From the NCBI GenBank assembly GCA_016490735.1, contig JAEMWC010000615.1, positions 264,501 through 328,500 on the forward strand: a stretch of 64,000 nt of DNA, in the 5' to 3' direction. Positions 52,519 to 61,881 of this stretch are shown in pieces (position 1 is the stretch's first letter; each line of letters begins with the position of its first letter). The notes under the pieces were generated by a model, which ran no database searches, was not told where the DNA came from, and worked only from the letters and a program-made list of their open reading frames with translations. Position numbers and translations under genes: made by a program. The stretch comes from Pachyseris speciosa. Its lineage: Eukaryota > Cnidaria > Anthozoa > Scleractinia > Pachyseridae.

Positions 52519-53013
52519 TTGTTTCTTCCTCTGTCCGACAAGAGAAATCGACGGCATTGTGGGGAAAAGATGCAGGAAAAAATTCTTGATTCAGAGCTCG
52601 TTTGCAACAAATGTGGGCGGATTGTGAAGCTTGACACGATTCTTCACCCAACGAGGGAGGAGAGAGGAGGGTTGCCCGTCGTGATTCCTCGTAACTACAT
52701 CCACAAGACTCTCGAAAAACACGATATCTTTGGTGCAGTCACCACCGGCGTGTTGCCAGGGGGACAAGTGCGCAGCATGGCGCGGTGGGAGTTTTTGGGA
52801 AATGTCATCCACGATTTCGCGAGCTTCCCCCAACCAAACAAGCAATCGGTGAATTACGTTTGTTTCTTTCACGACTTTTTCGAGACGGTTCCAGAAGAAA
52901 TCTGGCCGCGCAAAAAAGAAATTCTTGCGAAAACTTCGCCAGCTTTCGAGAAAGTAAAAACCACAGACGCGGAGAAAAGCGAAAAAAAGGTTCGACAGAT
53001 GGTGGGCCGCTAA
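52519..53013 (+). CDS. Unknown protein of element 2, up to 164 aa, zinc-ribbon-like motif
   Basis: An unbroken frame. A likely internal start is the ATG at 52570 (MQEKILDSELVCNKCGRIV). One CNKCG pair suggests a zinc-binding ribbon, but no second Cys pair follows. Further features are PRNYIHKTLEKHDIFGAV and VNYVCFFHDFFETVPEEIWP, with a basic Lys-rich tail. It overlaps the end of the next leftward gene by four bases. I do not recognise it. An intact frame among broken neighbours is worth note. Confidence 0.5.
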   Translation: MFLPLSDKRNRRHCGEKMQEKILDSELVCNKCGRIVKLDTILHPTREERGGLPVVIPRNYIHKTLEKHDIFGAVTTGVLPGGQVRSMARWEFLGNVIHDFASFPQPNKQSVNYVCFFHDFFETVPEEIWPRKKEILAKTSPAFEKVKTTDAEKSEKKVRQMVGR

Positions 53014-53577
53014 TTCGCGGTGAAATGTTCGGTGTATTTGACCTGCAGTTTTTCAGGAATTTCCATAATGTGGTCGCTTACAAAGTCGTCGATCATTTTG
53101 AGTTTGTCAATAAACTCTTTCACATCAACAAGCTCACCTCCTCTGAGATAAAACCTGATGGCATCCAGAATTTTCTTGTATTCCACCCAAGCGAAGCCGG
53201 CCTTTTCAGCTTCTGGTGTATTTTTTTTTTGCGGTCGCGACAATTTTCGCGACAGCGCCAAATGCAGTCAACCCAGCCATGACACCAGGATTTAGAGTCA
53301 CACCTCCAGTAACAGTCCCCGTCAGCACCGCTTTTCCCGCAACCACATTACAAACCAGATTTCTCCGTTGAAATTTTTGGAAAAGCTTGTCGTAGCCCCA
53401 ATGTTTCCTGTGGTAAAAAGCGTAAAGGTGTTTCAACGTCTCGAAGGTGTCATTCGAAAGGGTCGGGTCGATGTGGTTGAAGTCGAAGACGTTGATGGGA
53501 GGCTTTTGGGGTTTCCGCTTGAGCAACCTCGTGGTTGTATATCTTGTGTCGCAACAAGAGACGTGTTTCCCGCTCAT
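53010..53577 (-). pseudogene. Conserved element 2 membrane protein (frameshift in T10 run)
   Basis: Starts ATGAGCGGGAAACACG. Then PPINVFDFNHIDPTLSNDTF, LKHLYAFYHRKHWGYDK, and a Gly/Val/Ala hydrophobic region (GTVTGGVTLNPGVMAGLTAF), the A10 run (T10 on the + strand, 53221-53230), and in the next frame a helical tail (VEYKKILDAIRFYLRGGELV) to 53010. I recall this architecture in many uncharacterised cnidarian proteins beside Polinton-like genes. A Cys pair at the N-terminus and one or two membrane helices are visible. The only lesion seen is the homopolymer shift. Confidence 0.68.
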
Positions 53578-53578
53578 G

Positions 53579-53929
53579 TCACTTCGGTTTGGGGGTTTTG
53601 CAAGGACAAACCAGGCGACACTTGTTGCAACAGTGGCACCAGGTGTACGAGCAAAGAAAGCTGTCGATATGGGTGCTTGTCATTCCCTTATGAAAAGTGA
53701 ATGAAAATTTCATGTCTTTTTTGAAGGTGAGAAGAACGGTTCCACGAGCATCAATTTTGTTACCTTGGCTGTCGCTTCTTAACGCGCCATAGAAAAATTC
53801 TCTGAAAACTGTTTGGTTGGTTATGGTCTGGACAAGATGGCCCTTCGTCAACGTGAACCAAGGAGTGTACTGACGCTGGCCCACACCAGCGCCAAACATC
53901 ATTATCGTAACGGGTATCGTGCCCGTCAT
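53579..53929 (-). CDS. Small element 2 protein, 116 aa
   Basis: An unbroken frame starting ATGACGGGCACGATACC, placed with almost no spacing between its neighbours, as in compact viral gene clusters. Contains YTPWFTLTKGHLVQTITNQT, GTVLLTFKKDMKFSFTFHK and a cysteine-rich end (CSYTWCHCCNKCRLVCPCK) that would bind zinc. The beta-strand-like middle would fit a structural head domain. Not recognised. Confidence 0.5.
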   Translation of the reverse strand: MTGTIPVTIMMFGAGVGQRQYTPWFTLTKGHLVQTITNQTVFREFFYGALRSDSQGNKIDARGTVLLTFKKDMKFSFTFHKGMTSTHIDSFLCSYTWCHCCNKCRLVCPCKTPKPK

Positions 53930-53934
53930 TCTGC

Positions 53935-54489
53935 TTACGAAAATGGAGAGCTGGTGAGTTGAACCCGGACAGTGGTGGGAATTAACCCTTGTGTTTCGTT
54001 TGGTGCAAAGAAAAAGGCGGCATCCGGCTGTTGGGCGAAATCGAAATAGCCATGAAGGTGATACTCTTTCTCGAAGCCAATTAAACTCTTCACATTCATA
54101 TTCAAATTTTTAAACAACATTATGTCACCCCCTTCGAAACGAAAAACCTCATGAATTCCATGACCATTAAAATCCAAATCTTCGTGCAATTTGAAGCGGC
54201 CATTATCCTGAATTTCGAGCCCACAACCATTTTTTCCAACCACGTCGTACCCGTTGGTGTTCAAGTCATCATGTATGCTGATTCTCCCACCGGAGTCGAA
54301 AGAGAACCCTCCCTGTTTGTTGTTCGTCAGGCTGAATCCATGCAAATCCAAGTCGGTCTGCATCACCATTTGCCCGTCGTTCACCGCATAGACCTGGTCA
54401 TACACAGACGAGAGCACATTTGAAACAAAGCCGTTCACACCGTACACCACCATCCTGCCTGCTGATGAGTTTTGCGTCGTTTTCTCCAT
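53935..54489 (-). CDS. Fibre-like protein with repeated DLNMNG-type motifs, 184 aa (intact)
   Basis: Starts ATGGAGAAAACGACG. Four to five repeats of about 25-30 residues, each with an Asp/Asn-Leu-(Asp/Asn)-x-(Asn/His)-Gly core: TDLDLHGFSL, DDLNTNGYDV, EDLDFNGHGI and KNLNMNVKSL. Such repeats form beta-helical or fibre shafts in phage and viral tail fibres. It has no signal peptide or membrane segment. It lies in the same direction as the collagen-like fibre gene upstream and shares the repeat type with its C-terminal half. Function as an attachment fibre is inferred. Confidence 0.6.
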   Translation of the reverse strand: MEKTTQNSSAGRMVVYGVNGFVSNVLSSVYDQVYAVNDGQMVMQTDLDLHGFSLTNNKQGGFSFDSGGRISIHDDLNTNGYDVVGKNGCGLEIQDNGRFKLHEDLDFNGHGIHEVFRFEGGDIMLFKNLNMNVKSLIGFEKEYHLHGYFDFAQQPDAAFFFAPNETQGLIPTTVRVQLTSSPFS

Positions 54490-54597
54490 GCAAATCGAGG
54501 AATATTTAGGTAGGGGGCGAGCTTTGCTATCGGTAAAATCGAACCAAGGTTTTCACATAACCAGCAGCCGAGCCACCGGTGGGAAGGTTTTCGATAC

Positions 54598-55977
54598 CTA
54601 TCCCCTGATTGACAAACGGGTTGTGCTTGCGGTCACACTGACATTTTGCATCTCTGGAGGCAAGTATTCGGCGACAAAAGTGTAGTAACCAACGGGCAGG
54701 CTGAAAAGATTGAACCCGATACGGGAGCGGTATTGTTTGTTGCCATCTTTATCTTTGATCAATGTAAAAAGGTATGAGTTTTCGTTGATTGGGTGTGGTG
54801 AAACGCAAAAGTGGTTAATTTTGAGATCTGTGATATTGTTTTCACTCGAAGATTCCTCATCACCGTCCATCAAATACTTAAAGGGATTTGATTGGTGGCC
54901 GGAAAAAGACAAATGAGCCGCATCGACGTATTTCTTGTTGACACCATCACTCACATTCGCGGGGTCTTCCAAGTTGATGATTCGGTTGTTGTGCATGTCA
55001 ATCCCGCCCGCCATTTGCCTGCCAGCAAGTGGAAGAAAAGGCGCTTGGTCCATATAAACTTTGTTTGCAGCGTCTTTGTCCTCCGCTGGAGCCCCGATAT
55101 TTTTTATTTTCATCGTACTTGTCCCGTCTCTTTTGACAAAATACTCATCGACATACCTTTTGTTTGCCGCGTCGGCCGCGGTTGAAGGAGGGGCAAGATT
55201 GGTGATGGCGTTGTTGTTCATGTTCAGATCCGTTTGAGCAATTGCGTTGAATTTGGTCTGCAAATTATCGTCCACATATTTTTTGTTGACGGCATCTCCT
55301 GCAAGTGAGCTAGAGTCGACGTTTTTCAGGTTGCGAAGCCGGTGCCCACCCCAGTCCTGATCAGCCCAGAGAGGTTGGCCCCGTCGATTTTGAGGCAACT
55401 CGCAATTTCTGAATCGGGAAGGCTTTTGTTCACCACATCCAAAATGTCCTTCGTGTAGCCCACCTTTCAAATCAGGTTTTCCCCCATGTTGCGGTTGCCT
55501 GTCATTACGGTGCTGCCATCCCTTTTCACGTAATCCCCATGTGAACCTGCTGGCCCTTGTGGACCTTGCGCGACTTGTGGGCCTTGGGAACCTTGAAGAC
55601 CTTGCAAACCTCGCGGGCCAGCTGCTCCGCGAGGGCCAGAATCCCCTTTGTCGCCTTTCACACCAGTTTCTCCGCAGTCGCCTTTGTCCCCTTTCGGACC
55701 GGTCTGTCCACGGTCACCTTTCGGGCCTTGAGCGCCTGCCGGGGCTTTGAGGGCCTGCAGGACCAACAGGGCCTTCTTGTCCATGAGGGCCTTGCGGGCC
55801 TGCAGGACCTTGAGGTCCATGCGGGCCTGTCGGTCCTTGCGCACTGGTTGGGCTGGTGTGACCGGGATCGCCTCTTTCCCCATGTTGGCCTCGTGCAGCA
55901 GGGGAGCCAGGAGGTCCGGGTTCCCCCTCCCCCACTATTCTGAAAAAACATTCCGGAAGTTCGTTCAGCCACCCCAT
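54598..55977 (-). pseudogene. Collagen-like trimeric fibre protein of element 2 (frameshifted)
   Basis: The start MGWLNELPECFF lies at 55977. A collagen-like Gly-X-Y stalk follows (GEPGPPGSPAARGQHGERG, later GPKGDRGQTGPKGDKGD), covering about 55,530-55,930. A GDYVKRDGST hinge comes next, then a fibre domain with repeats ending DAVNKKYVDD, DAANKRYVDE, DAANKVYMD and DGVNKKYVDA. The final domain reads YLFTLIKDKDGNKQYRSRIG and LFSLPVGYYTFVAEYLPPEM and stops at 54598. Shifts occur near 55,740 (in the stalk) and 55,470. Collagen stalk plus tail-fibre-type repeats plus a beta head is an attachment-fibre plan. The start overlaps the end of the ATPase gene by 13 bp. Confidence 0.75.
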
Positions 55978-56586
55978 GGCGTTTTGTCTTTCTCTATTCT
56001 CTCGTAGAAATTCTTTTTCATCTCTTTCTTGGGTTTGTCATAATAAAAGAAGGAGAATTTTTTGTCTGTGGCGCGGTCCAGTAGGTCAGGATCCACCCCC
56101 AGCTCGTCGCCGATCCGTTTGTTCTCTCTCGGGAGGAAACGGTAGAGGCACAAGTGGTTGCAGTTGTCGCGGATATTTTTGGCAGTTCCGGTGCCGGCCG
56201 TTCATGAAGTAGTTGATGATGTCGTTCTGGTTTTTCTCGCAAACGAGGTCATCAAACACAACGATTTTCTGGTTTTCGGGGGGCAGCTCCTCGAGCGGAA
56301 CGATTTCGTCCCCGAACGCTTCGACAACTTCGTATCCGACGTGGGGATTGATGTTCACGGCGAAGTCTTGCAGAAGCGCCTGGTGCTTGTTCTGGTGGAG
56401 GTTCTTCGAGAAAAGCAAAACCTTGACGAACTCCAACAGTTTTTAGAGCATGTGCAGCAGGATGTTTGTCTTACCGGAATTGTTGGGGCCGCAGATCAGC
56501 ATCCGGAAAATGTCTTCAGGCATGGACGGGTGCCCCTGTTTCAAATTCGTTGAAGCAACTTCTGGGTCATAGTTCGGAATTTTCAT
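55965..56586 (-). pseudogene. A32/FtsK-type packaging ATPase of element 2 (frameshifted)
   Basis: I chose the ATG at 56586 (MKIPNYDPEV) because the divergent gene starts at 56635, leaving about 48 bp for a shared promoter. Walker A is ICGPNNSGKTNILLHML and Walker B is KIVVFDDLVCEK, followed by an IINYFMNGRHRNC sensor segment and a C-terminal part with LYRFLPRENKRIGDEL and DRATDKKFSFFYYD. A stop near 56,443 and a shift near 56,170 interrupt it. The P-loop is complete here, unlike in element 1. It would drive DNA into the capsid. Confidence 0.8.
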
Positions 56587-56634
56587 TCCGCATATACCCT
56601 CCTGTGAGAAACCACTTTCACCAGGCGCGATAAC

Positions 56635-57465
56635 ATGTCTTTGAAAAAGTGGCGTGAGCTGGCCGCAAAAGAGGCCAATTTGGAGAAGCAAGAACAAGAA
56701 ATTCAGCGAGAATTCAAAAAAGACAAACTTGCAAAAGCGATGGGGAAATTATCGGCAGAGCAACTTTTCAAACCGATCACGAAGCGGTTGGACGACTCCC
56801 GCCATGCCGAGCCATAACCCGAGGTGGGACCCGACTACGCGATGGATGAGTTCGATTTAATCAACCCGTTCGACTGGCAGAAAGGTTTCCAGCCGGAGGC
56901 TCCAACAACCCTTCCTCCGCCCGCTGGCGACGAAGAATTCGAGTTGCCTTTACCCCCGCCACCTCTGGTAGATGCTGGCGAAGAATTTGAGTCCCCTCCT
57001 CCACGCCAGACTTGGGGGAGCCAGCATCGACAGCATTTCTCGAGACCTACAACGAATCCAACGATTTGCGGGCGCTCAGCAGTATGGTCACGAAAATATA
57101 GCATAACGGACAACAAGAGGTGAAAAGTTGAAGATACAAAGCTGATCTTTGGAGGACATCAAACGGTGCAGAGAGGCAATACTTACTGCAAGAGCACTGC
57201 CACTACCACCACCCGTCCGAACGTTGTCGCTGTCGGCGAGCCAGCTCTAACCGGGGAAGAACTGATTGAGGAAAAAGACCCCCACACCGAAACAGACGAG
57301 ATTCAAACCGGAGACGGCGGCTTTGGAAGAAGCGTTGGAGCACATTTTGGCTCGCAGACCTGCAATGGCCGGAGCGGAAGACGAAGAGGGAAACGAAATC
57401 TTGGACGAAGAGAGGATGGAGGGGAGCAGGGTGAGGGCTGAGGGAAAGATAATGATCAACGATTT
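56635..57465 (+). pseudogene. Putative structural protein with helical N-terminus and Pro/Glu-rich region
   Basis: Starts ATGTCTTTGAAAAAGTGG with a Lys/Glu-rich helix (ELAAKEANLEKQEQEIQ) and KLSAEQLFKPITKRLDDS. A TAA near 56,815 is followed in the same frame by YAMDEFDLINPFDWQKGF and an alternating Glu/Pro-rich region (FELPLPPPPLVDAGEEFE). Later frames give ALEEALEHILARRPAMAGAE and an acidic tail up to about 57,465. I recall KPITKRL-type proteins with this layout in cnidarian Polinton-like elements. It is probably a minor virion protein. Frame changes lie near 57,010 and 57,270. Confidence 0.5.
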
Positions 57466-57774
57466 GTATGTGAAGCTTTGCTCATTGAGTAAACTTCAAA
57501 AACTTCAAAATGGCGCTGCGTGTATACTCACTTACTCGAACTATGATGCCAACGCTGATAACCTTATCCAAAAACTCGGATGGATAAAACTTGATTCTCA
57601 GCAAACAATCCATAAGGCTGTGATGGTTTATAGGTCGCTTAATGGTCTTACTCCCGATTACCTTAGGTCCAAATTTGTCCACCGTAGTAGTGTCTCCAAT
57701 TACTCAGGTTTTAAAGTTGTGACTGATGAGTTTACCCTGTCTAAATGAAGTTATCCTATCCTATCCTTTCCTTC
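57466..57774 (+). mobile_element. CR1/L2-type LINE fragment
   Basis: Encodes KLQKLQNGAACILTYSNYD, LGWIKLDSQQTIHKAVMVYR and SLNGLTPDYLRSKFV, the C-terminal end of a LINE reverse transcriptase, and ends with a TATCC repeat tail (57,752-57,768). It splits the region between two element 2 genes. Confidence 0.75.
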
Positions 57775-58298
57775 AGGAAACGTTGGCCCCAAGCTCCGCC
57801 TGCAAAGACGCGGTTGGGCAGTGGCAAATTTTCCTAGTGTAAAAAACGTAAAACATGTCTTCGTCTTTTTCGAACAGTCGATAAAACAAAACGCTCTGGT
57901 CAAAAACCCGTACAGCTTTAACACATTTAACCTCAATAACGACGACTTTAAAAATTGAGTACTTGTCGGCTGCAGTATGGTTCAACTTACTCTCCCGAGC
58001 TCGACTACGACGGAGAGGACCAAGCCCGCATCCGCCACGACCTGATCGAGTCTCGTTACAGGAAGAACGACCCCAACTCCGGAACCCAAATCAGTGTGGA
58101 CAACTATTCGTCTCTTTACCCTGTCGTTTACTTCGACCTCCGCGCAACCAAAGAAAATGTGACGGGCGATGCGAAGAACTGATTTTGCATTATCGGTTGA
58201 ATCAAGCTGCCAATGAAGATTACATCCTCTTCGCTGCCATCTTGAACGAAGAAGAGGTTGTGATCAAGCAGATTGGAAACGAGTTGGTTGTGTGGTGA
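57775..58298 (+). pseudogene. Capsid-type protein of element 2, C-terminal part
   Basis: Reads FVFFEQSIKQNALVKNPYSF, then CRLQYGSTYSPELDYDGEDQ, SRYRKNDPNSGTQISVDNYS and SLYPVVYFDLRATKENVTGD. After a frame change at about 58,180 it continues LHYRLNQAANEDYILFAAIL to a stop at 58298. I recall relatives annotated only as uncharacterised in corals and Hydra, with a beta-rich fold suggestive of a double jelly-roll capsid protein. The N-terminal half is missing, probably lost at the LINE insertion. Confidence 0.6.
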
Positions 58299-58326
58299 AG
58301 TGCAAAGTTCTTTTCTTCAGTATAAG

Positions 58327-59063
58327 ATGGCGAGATACTATCCGTTCCAGATTGCGCTGAGAGACGGACAGAAATAAAGCCTACAAAAAGCTGTTACCTC
58401 GAGAACGGCCGTGACTCTGCGGGTCAAACCCGAACAAATCGGACGCGGTGACACCCTCCTTTTGACCGCCACTCAGATCAACTACGCAAAGAAATCCGCC
58501 CGCGAGGGGCGCGGCGCCGATCTTAAGATAAGCAAAACACAAATCGCCAAAATCGCAAAGAGCGGCGGCAATCTTGTTTCCACGGTGTTCAGTCTGGCTC
58601 GACCCTTCTTGAGCCCGCGGCCTAATCCGCCACCAAAGCTTTGGTGCGGGGCTGAGCTACGGACAAAGCTTTCAAAACGATTTTTGGAAAGGGCTACGTA
58701 CCGAGGGAAATTGAGCTTTACAGAGTCTCTCAAAGGTTGTCCCCAGACCAGAAAAAAGCGGTGGAAAGAACGTTGCTTAGGAGGGGTTTGGTTCGTGGAA
58801 GTGGTTCTGCGCAATATGAAGGTTTTCTCGGAATGTTGGCTTCCATCGGGGTTCCCCTTGCCATTAACCTTGTGAGGAGCAGTATCGGGAAGGGAATACA
58901 AGTGGGTCCCTCCCGCTCTCGACGCTCGCTGCCCCGGCTCTCCCCTCATCCTCCTTTGCGGGGAGATGGAATGCAGATCAACTCTCCCTGGTTACGCCTC
59001 CCCCCCCCCCCCCCCCCCCCACCCGTCTGGGGGTCTTGGAGAGACTGGGAGAAAAAAAAGTAA
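58327..59063 (+). pseudogene. Minor virion protein of element 2 with basic, proline-rich end
   Basis: Starts ATGGCGAGATACTATCC (MARYYPFQIALRDGQK). Then VTLRVKPEQIGRGDTLLLTA, QINYAKKSAREGRGADLKIS, and later GFLGMLASIGVPLAINLVRS and GKGIQVGPSRSRRSLPRL, then a GMQI segment, a C19 run (59,002-59,020, poly-Pro) and VWGSWRDWEKKK. I recall this family as very common in coral Polinton-like elements; the short GMQI-type hydrophobic and basic segments remind me of adenoviral precursor core/minor capsid proteins. Shifts and a TAA at about 58,375 break it. Confidence 0.6.
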
Positions 59064-59271
59064 AATTTCGGAATGCCCCCCTTTCGAACATCGATCTCCT
59101 ACGTTTCCCTGCCGGATTTGAACATGTTCGAGCATGATTTGGTCGATGAAATTTTGGCTGTTGTATGTTTTCAGCATGGAGATTCTTAAAACGCTTTACT
59201 ATGTTTTTGTCATCCCTTAAGTGGCGTTTTTATAACATTTTATTTTTGAGCACTCTTCCCGTTTTTGCTTT
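59064..59271. other. Interval right of element 2
   Basis: A short + frame (MPPFRTSISYVSLPDLNMF) could be a small C-terminal piece of element 2. Otherwise nothing recognised. Confidence 0.3.
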
Positions 59272-59810
59272 GGGAACGTTCCCATCATGGGACGATTGTT
59301 CCTATTTGAAGTGGTCCTTTTAGCATCAAAAGGAACAAACTGCTGTGAAAAATAGGAACAAAGTGTTCATTTAGAGATAAAAAGAAATTTTGTTCAGCAT
59401 TTTTAACATTGAAAGGAACGTTTTGTTCCTCAAATGAGTGACTTAGGAACAAGTGTTCCCTATGGTATTGTTCCTCGTTTAATCATTTTGGTCCTTTTTA
59501 TGCAGTTGAGGAACAATTGTTCCTATTAATGCGTTCCCTTTTGGAGTAGCTGTTCCTTTATGCTGGCGTGAGGAACTTTCGTTCCCAAATGCTTACGTTC
59601 CTTTTTCTTGTAAAGGAACGTTTGTTCCTTTCTTTCGTCGTTCCTGCTTTGAAAATTGGTTCCTTTTCGTTCATTTGAGGAACAATTGTTCCTATTAATG
59701 GTTCCGTTTTGAATGAAATGTTCCTTTTTATGGGCAAGTGGAACAGTTTGTTCCTAAACATCAGTTCCTATTTGTGCACGATGGTTCCTATTTAGAAAAC
59801 GGCAGTTCCT
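59272..59810. repeat. GGAAC/GTTCC palindrome array
   Basis: At least eight inverted pairs GGAAC-(0-5 bp)-GTTCC, for example GGAACAATTGTTCC near 59,510 and 59,681, GGAACAAGTGTTCC near 59,449, GGAACTTTCGTTCC near 59,571, and GGGAACGTTCCC at 59,271. Many further single GTTCC/GGAAC copies lie in between. The spacers are AT-rich and not conserved. The array lies about 370 bp upstream of the Crypton-type gene. It may be a multi-site protein-binding region or subterminal repeats of an element. Confidence 0.6.
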
Positions 59811-60178
59811 TTGTGCATGTTGTTCAACAGAAACATTCTTCTCTTCTTGCCGTCTATGTCAGTTTATTGCTTTTAAAATGGTAAAACGTTTGGTGTATAG
59901 TTTTAAGCTGGAAAAAACTCGAAACACAGTCCATAACATATTTTAAAAGACATTTCGAGGCGCTTATTGACTTGTCCGGACAAGGTTGAACATAATCGCA
60001 CCAACGTCATATGTCACCTTAGATTTGCAAGTTTAATTACAAATAGCACACACTGCCACGCCTGAGCAAGCAGGAACAAGTCGGGGCAAGTTGCACAAAG
60101 CAGCCATTCTTTTTTTCCGTCGCCTTTGTAGTTTGTTCACAATTTATGCAAGTGGAACAAACTGTGTGAATCACACAG
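59811..60178. other. Leader region of the recombinase gene
   Basis: No further array motif. A run of T near 60,109 and several ATG-free stretches. A promoter is expected here but I see no clear TATA box. Confidence 0.35.
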
Positions 60179-61881
60179 ATGTCAGAGATGAACAAGAAAG
60201 GCAAGGTTGACTGGTCGAAAATCGATGGCTCATCACCGAAACCGAAACGGCTTCACTTGGAAAAAGATGAAACAGATAGCTTGTATCACTGTCCAATACA
60301 AGTGTGTGATCACGATGGATTTAAAAGTCAACGCGGTTGCAGGAAACACGTGAACACCAAGCACAGTTGGTTCTTGTTCTTTGACGAAAAGCCCGTTGCA
60401 AGTACCAAAGAACTTGCCGATGACGATAAAGCAGCGAGCGAAATCGCAAAACCACCCGCCAGAGTATTGCCATCATTTTCGGTTTGCAGCCAAATTGGCG
60501 AATCGTTCACGAAATGGTTGACTGGAAGTGGCGGTGGCTGCAAGAACGATCGCGCAGCTCAGCAGATTGTCAATAGGTGTTTCAAATTTCTCAAATTTTG
60601 CTGCGAAGACGAGGAGGAATTGAGTTTTAAAGTGCTGGACTTCAGCCTGTGTTCTCACAGTCTGTTATTCAAGTTTATCGATCACTTGCAGGACGAATGC
60701 AAGCTAGGAAACGGTGGACGATTGGGCTACATTGATGCCATCTCTGAAATGATCGACTTCAGAAAAATAAATGGCGCCTCTGACGCAGTTCTCCGAAACT
60801 TGTCATCGACAGAATTGTACCTGAAAAGAGTTCGCAAGACGGTGGCAAAGATGATGAGATTGCAGTGGACACAACATCTAGACATTGAAACTCTGGATGC
60901 TAGGGGCACTGGGCAACCCTGGAAGAACTGTTAGAAGTGGTGACGTTTCATTTGCCTCGTTACGAAAACACCGTGAAGACGTGCAAGACAAGTCCGGGTC
61001 AAGTCAACCCGTCGGACTTAACATTTGCCACGAAATTTGTAGCGGTGTATTTGTTCATCAAGGTGAAGGGGTCTCGCCCTATGACTTATCAGTACTTGAC
61101 AGTCGACATGGTCAAGACGGCCAAGGAGAACGGGGGATTTATCGACCAGAAAAATTTCAAGACTGCTGGCAAGTACGGATTTGACTCGTTGATTCTGACC
61201 GACGCAAGCATGCAGGTGCTCGATGGCTACATCGATTTCGTAAGACCATTGCTGAAACCCCAGTGCAAGTTCGTTCTGGTGACGAGAAATGGGGGCCAAC
61301 TCAGCAAATTGGGCGATGTCATGAGCAAAATAGTCTTTGACGCAATGGGAAAGTACATTCACCCGACGCGCTATCGCCAAATCGTCGAAACGCAAATCCT
61401 CAATCAGCTCACCAGCAAAGAGCAAAGGATTTTGTCGGAAGATCAGAAACACAGCTCAGCCGTCGCCAAAGTTCACTATCAAAAGCAGAGGTCGCGCGAA
61501 GTTGCTGCGAAAACTCACGAGTGTCTGCAAAAGCTACAAGGTGCTAAAGGCTCCGAACTGGATAAGGAGGTGAATACGAGATTTTGCGATTCAAGGTCAA
61601 GTTCTGCGGCACTGGCTGAAAGCGCAGAATCGAAAAGCGTGGTGCCCCCTGAGAGGAATGCCCCACCGACAAACCCATTGCGAATCCAAAGAAGTCAGCG
61701 CAGGGCGTTGAAATTTACAGCATACGAGGACGAGTTTCTCAAGGAAGGGATTGCTAAGCACGGATTTGGACAATGGACCGCTATTTTGAGAGATCCCGAG
61801 TACACGTTTCAAGAGGGCAGAACGGCAGACTCTCTAAAGAAAAGGGCAGGACTCAAATTTTCACCAGGGTCATGCACCTGA
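60179..61881 (+). pseudogene. Crypton-type tyrosine recombinase with C2H2 finger and Myb-like C-terminus (one frameshift)
   Basis: Starts ATGTCAGAGATGAACAAG. Residues 38-60 form a C2H2-type finger (CPIQVCDHDGF and HVNTKH). Then a helical core-binding region (RAAQQIVNRCFKFLKFCC, KLGNGGRLGYIDAISEMID). After a one-base shift in the G run near 60,905 comes the catalytic part: VTRNGGQLSKLGDVMSK (candidate Arg), HPTRYRQIVETQI (HxxR box) and SSAVAKVHYQKQRSRE (candidate catalytic Tyr). The C-terminus is a Myb/SANT-like domain (FTAYEDEFLKEGIAKHGFGQ, then W). Total about 565 residues. I recall this combination from Crypton-like genes in corals and anemones. Cryptons move by site-specific recombination through a circular form. 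A single lesion otherwise leaves it complete. Confidence 0.68.

Larger units (their letters stand above)
47326..59063. mobile_element. Polinton/Maverick-like endogenous viral element 2 (degraded)
   Basis: Holds a protein-primed type B DNA polymerase, a retroviral-type integrase, a packaging ATPase, fibre-like and collagen-like proteins and two capsid-type proteins. The proteins differ from those of element 1 apart from the integrase, so this is a separate lineage. The polymerase is split by a Penelope-like element (48588-50302), a LINE fragment sits at 57466-57774, and the polymerase C-terminal half is missing. Terminal repeats were not found. The stated limits are those of the outermost recognised genes. 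Confidence 0.82.
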
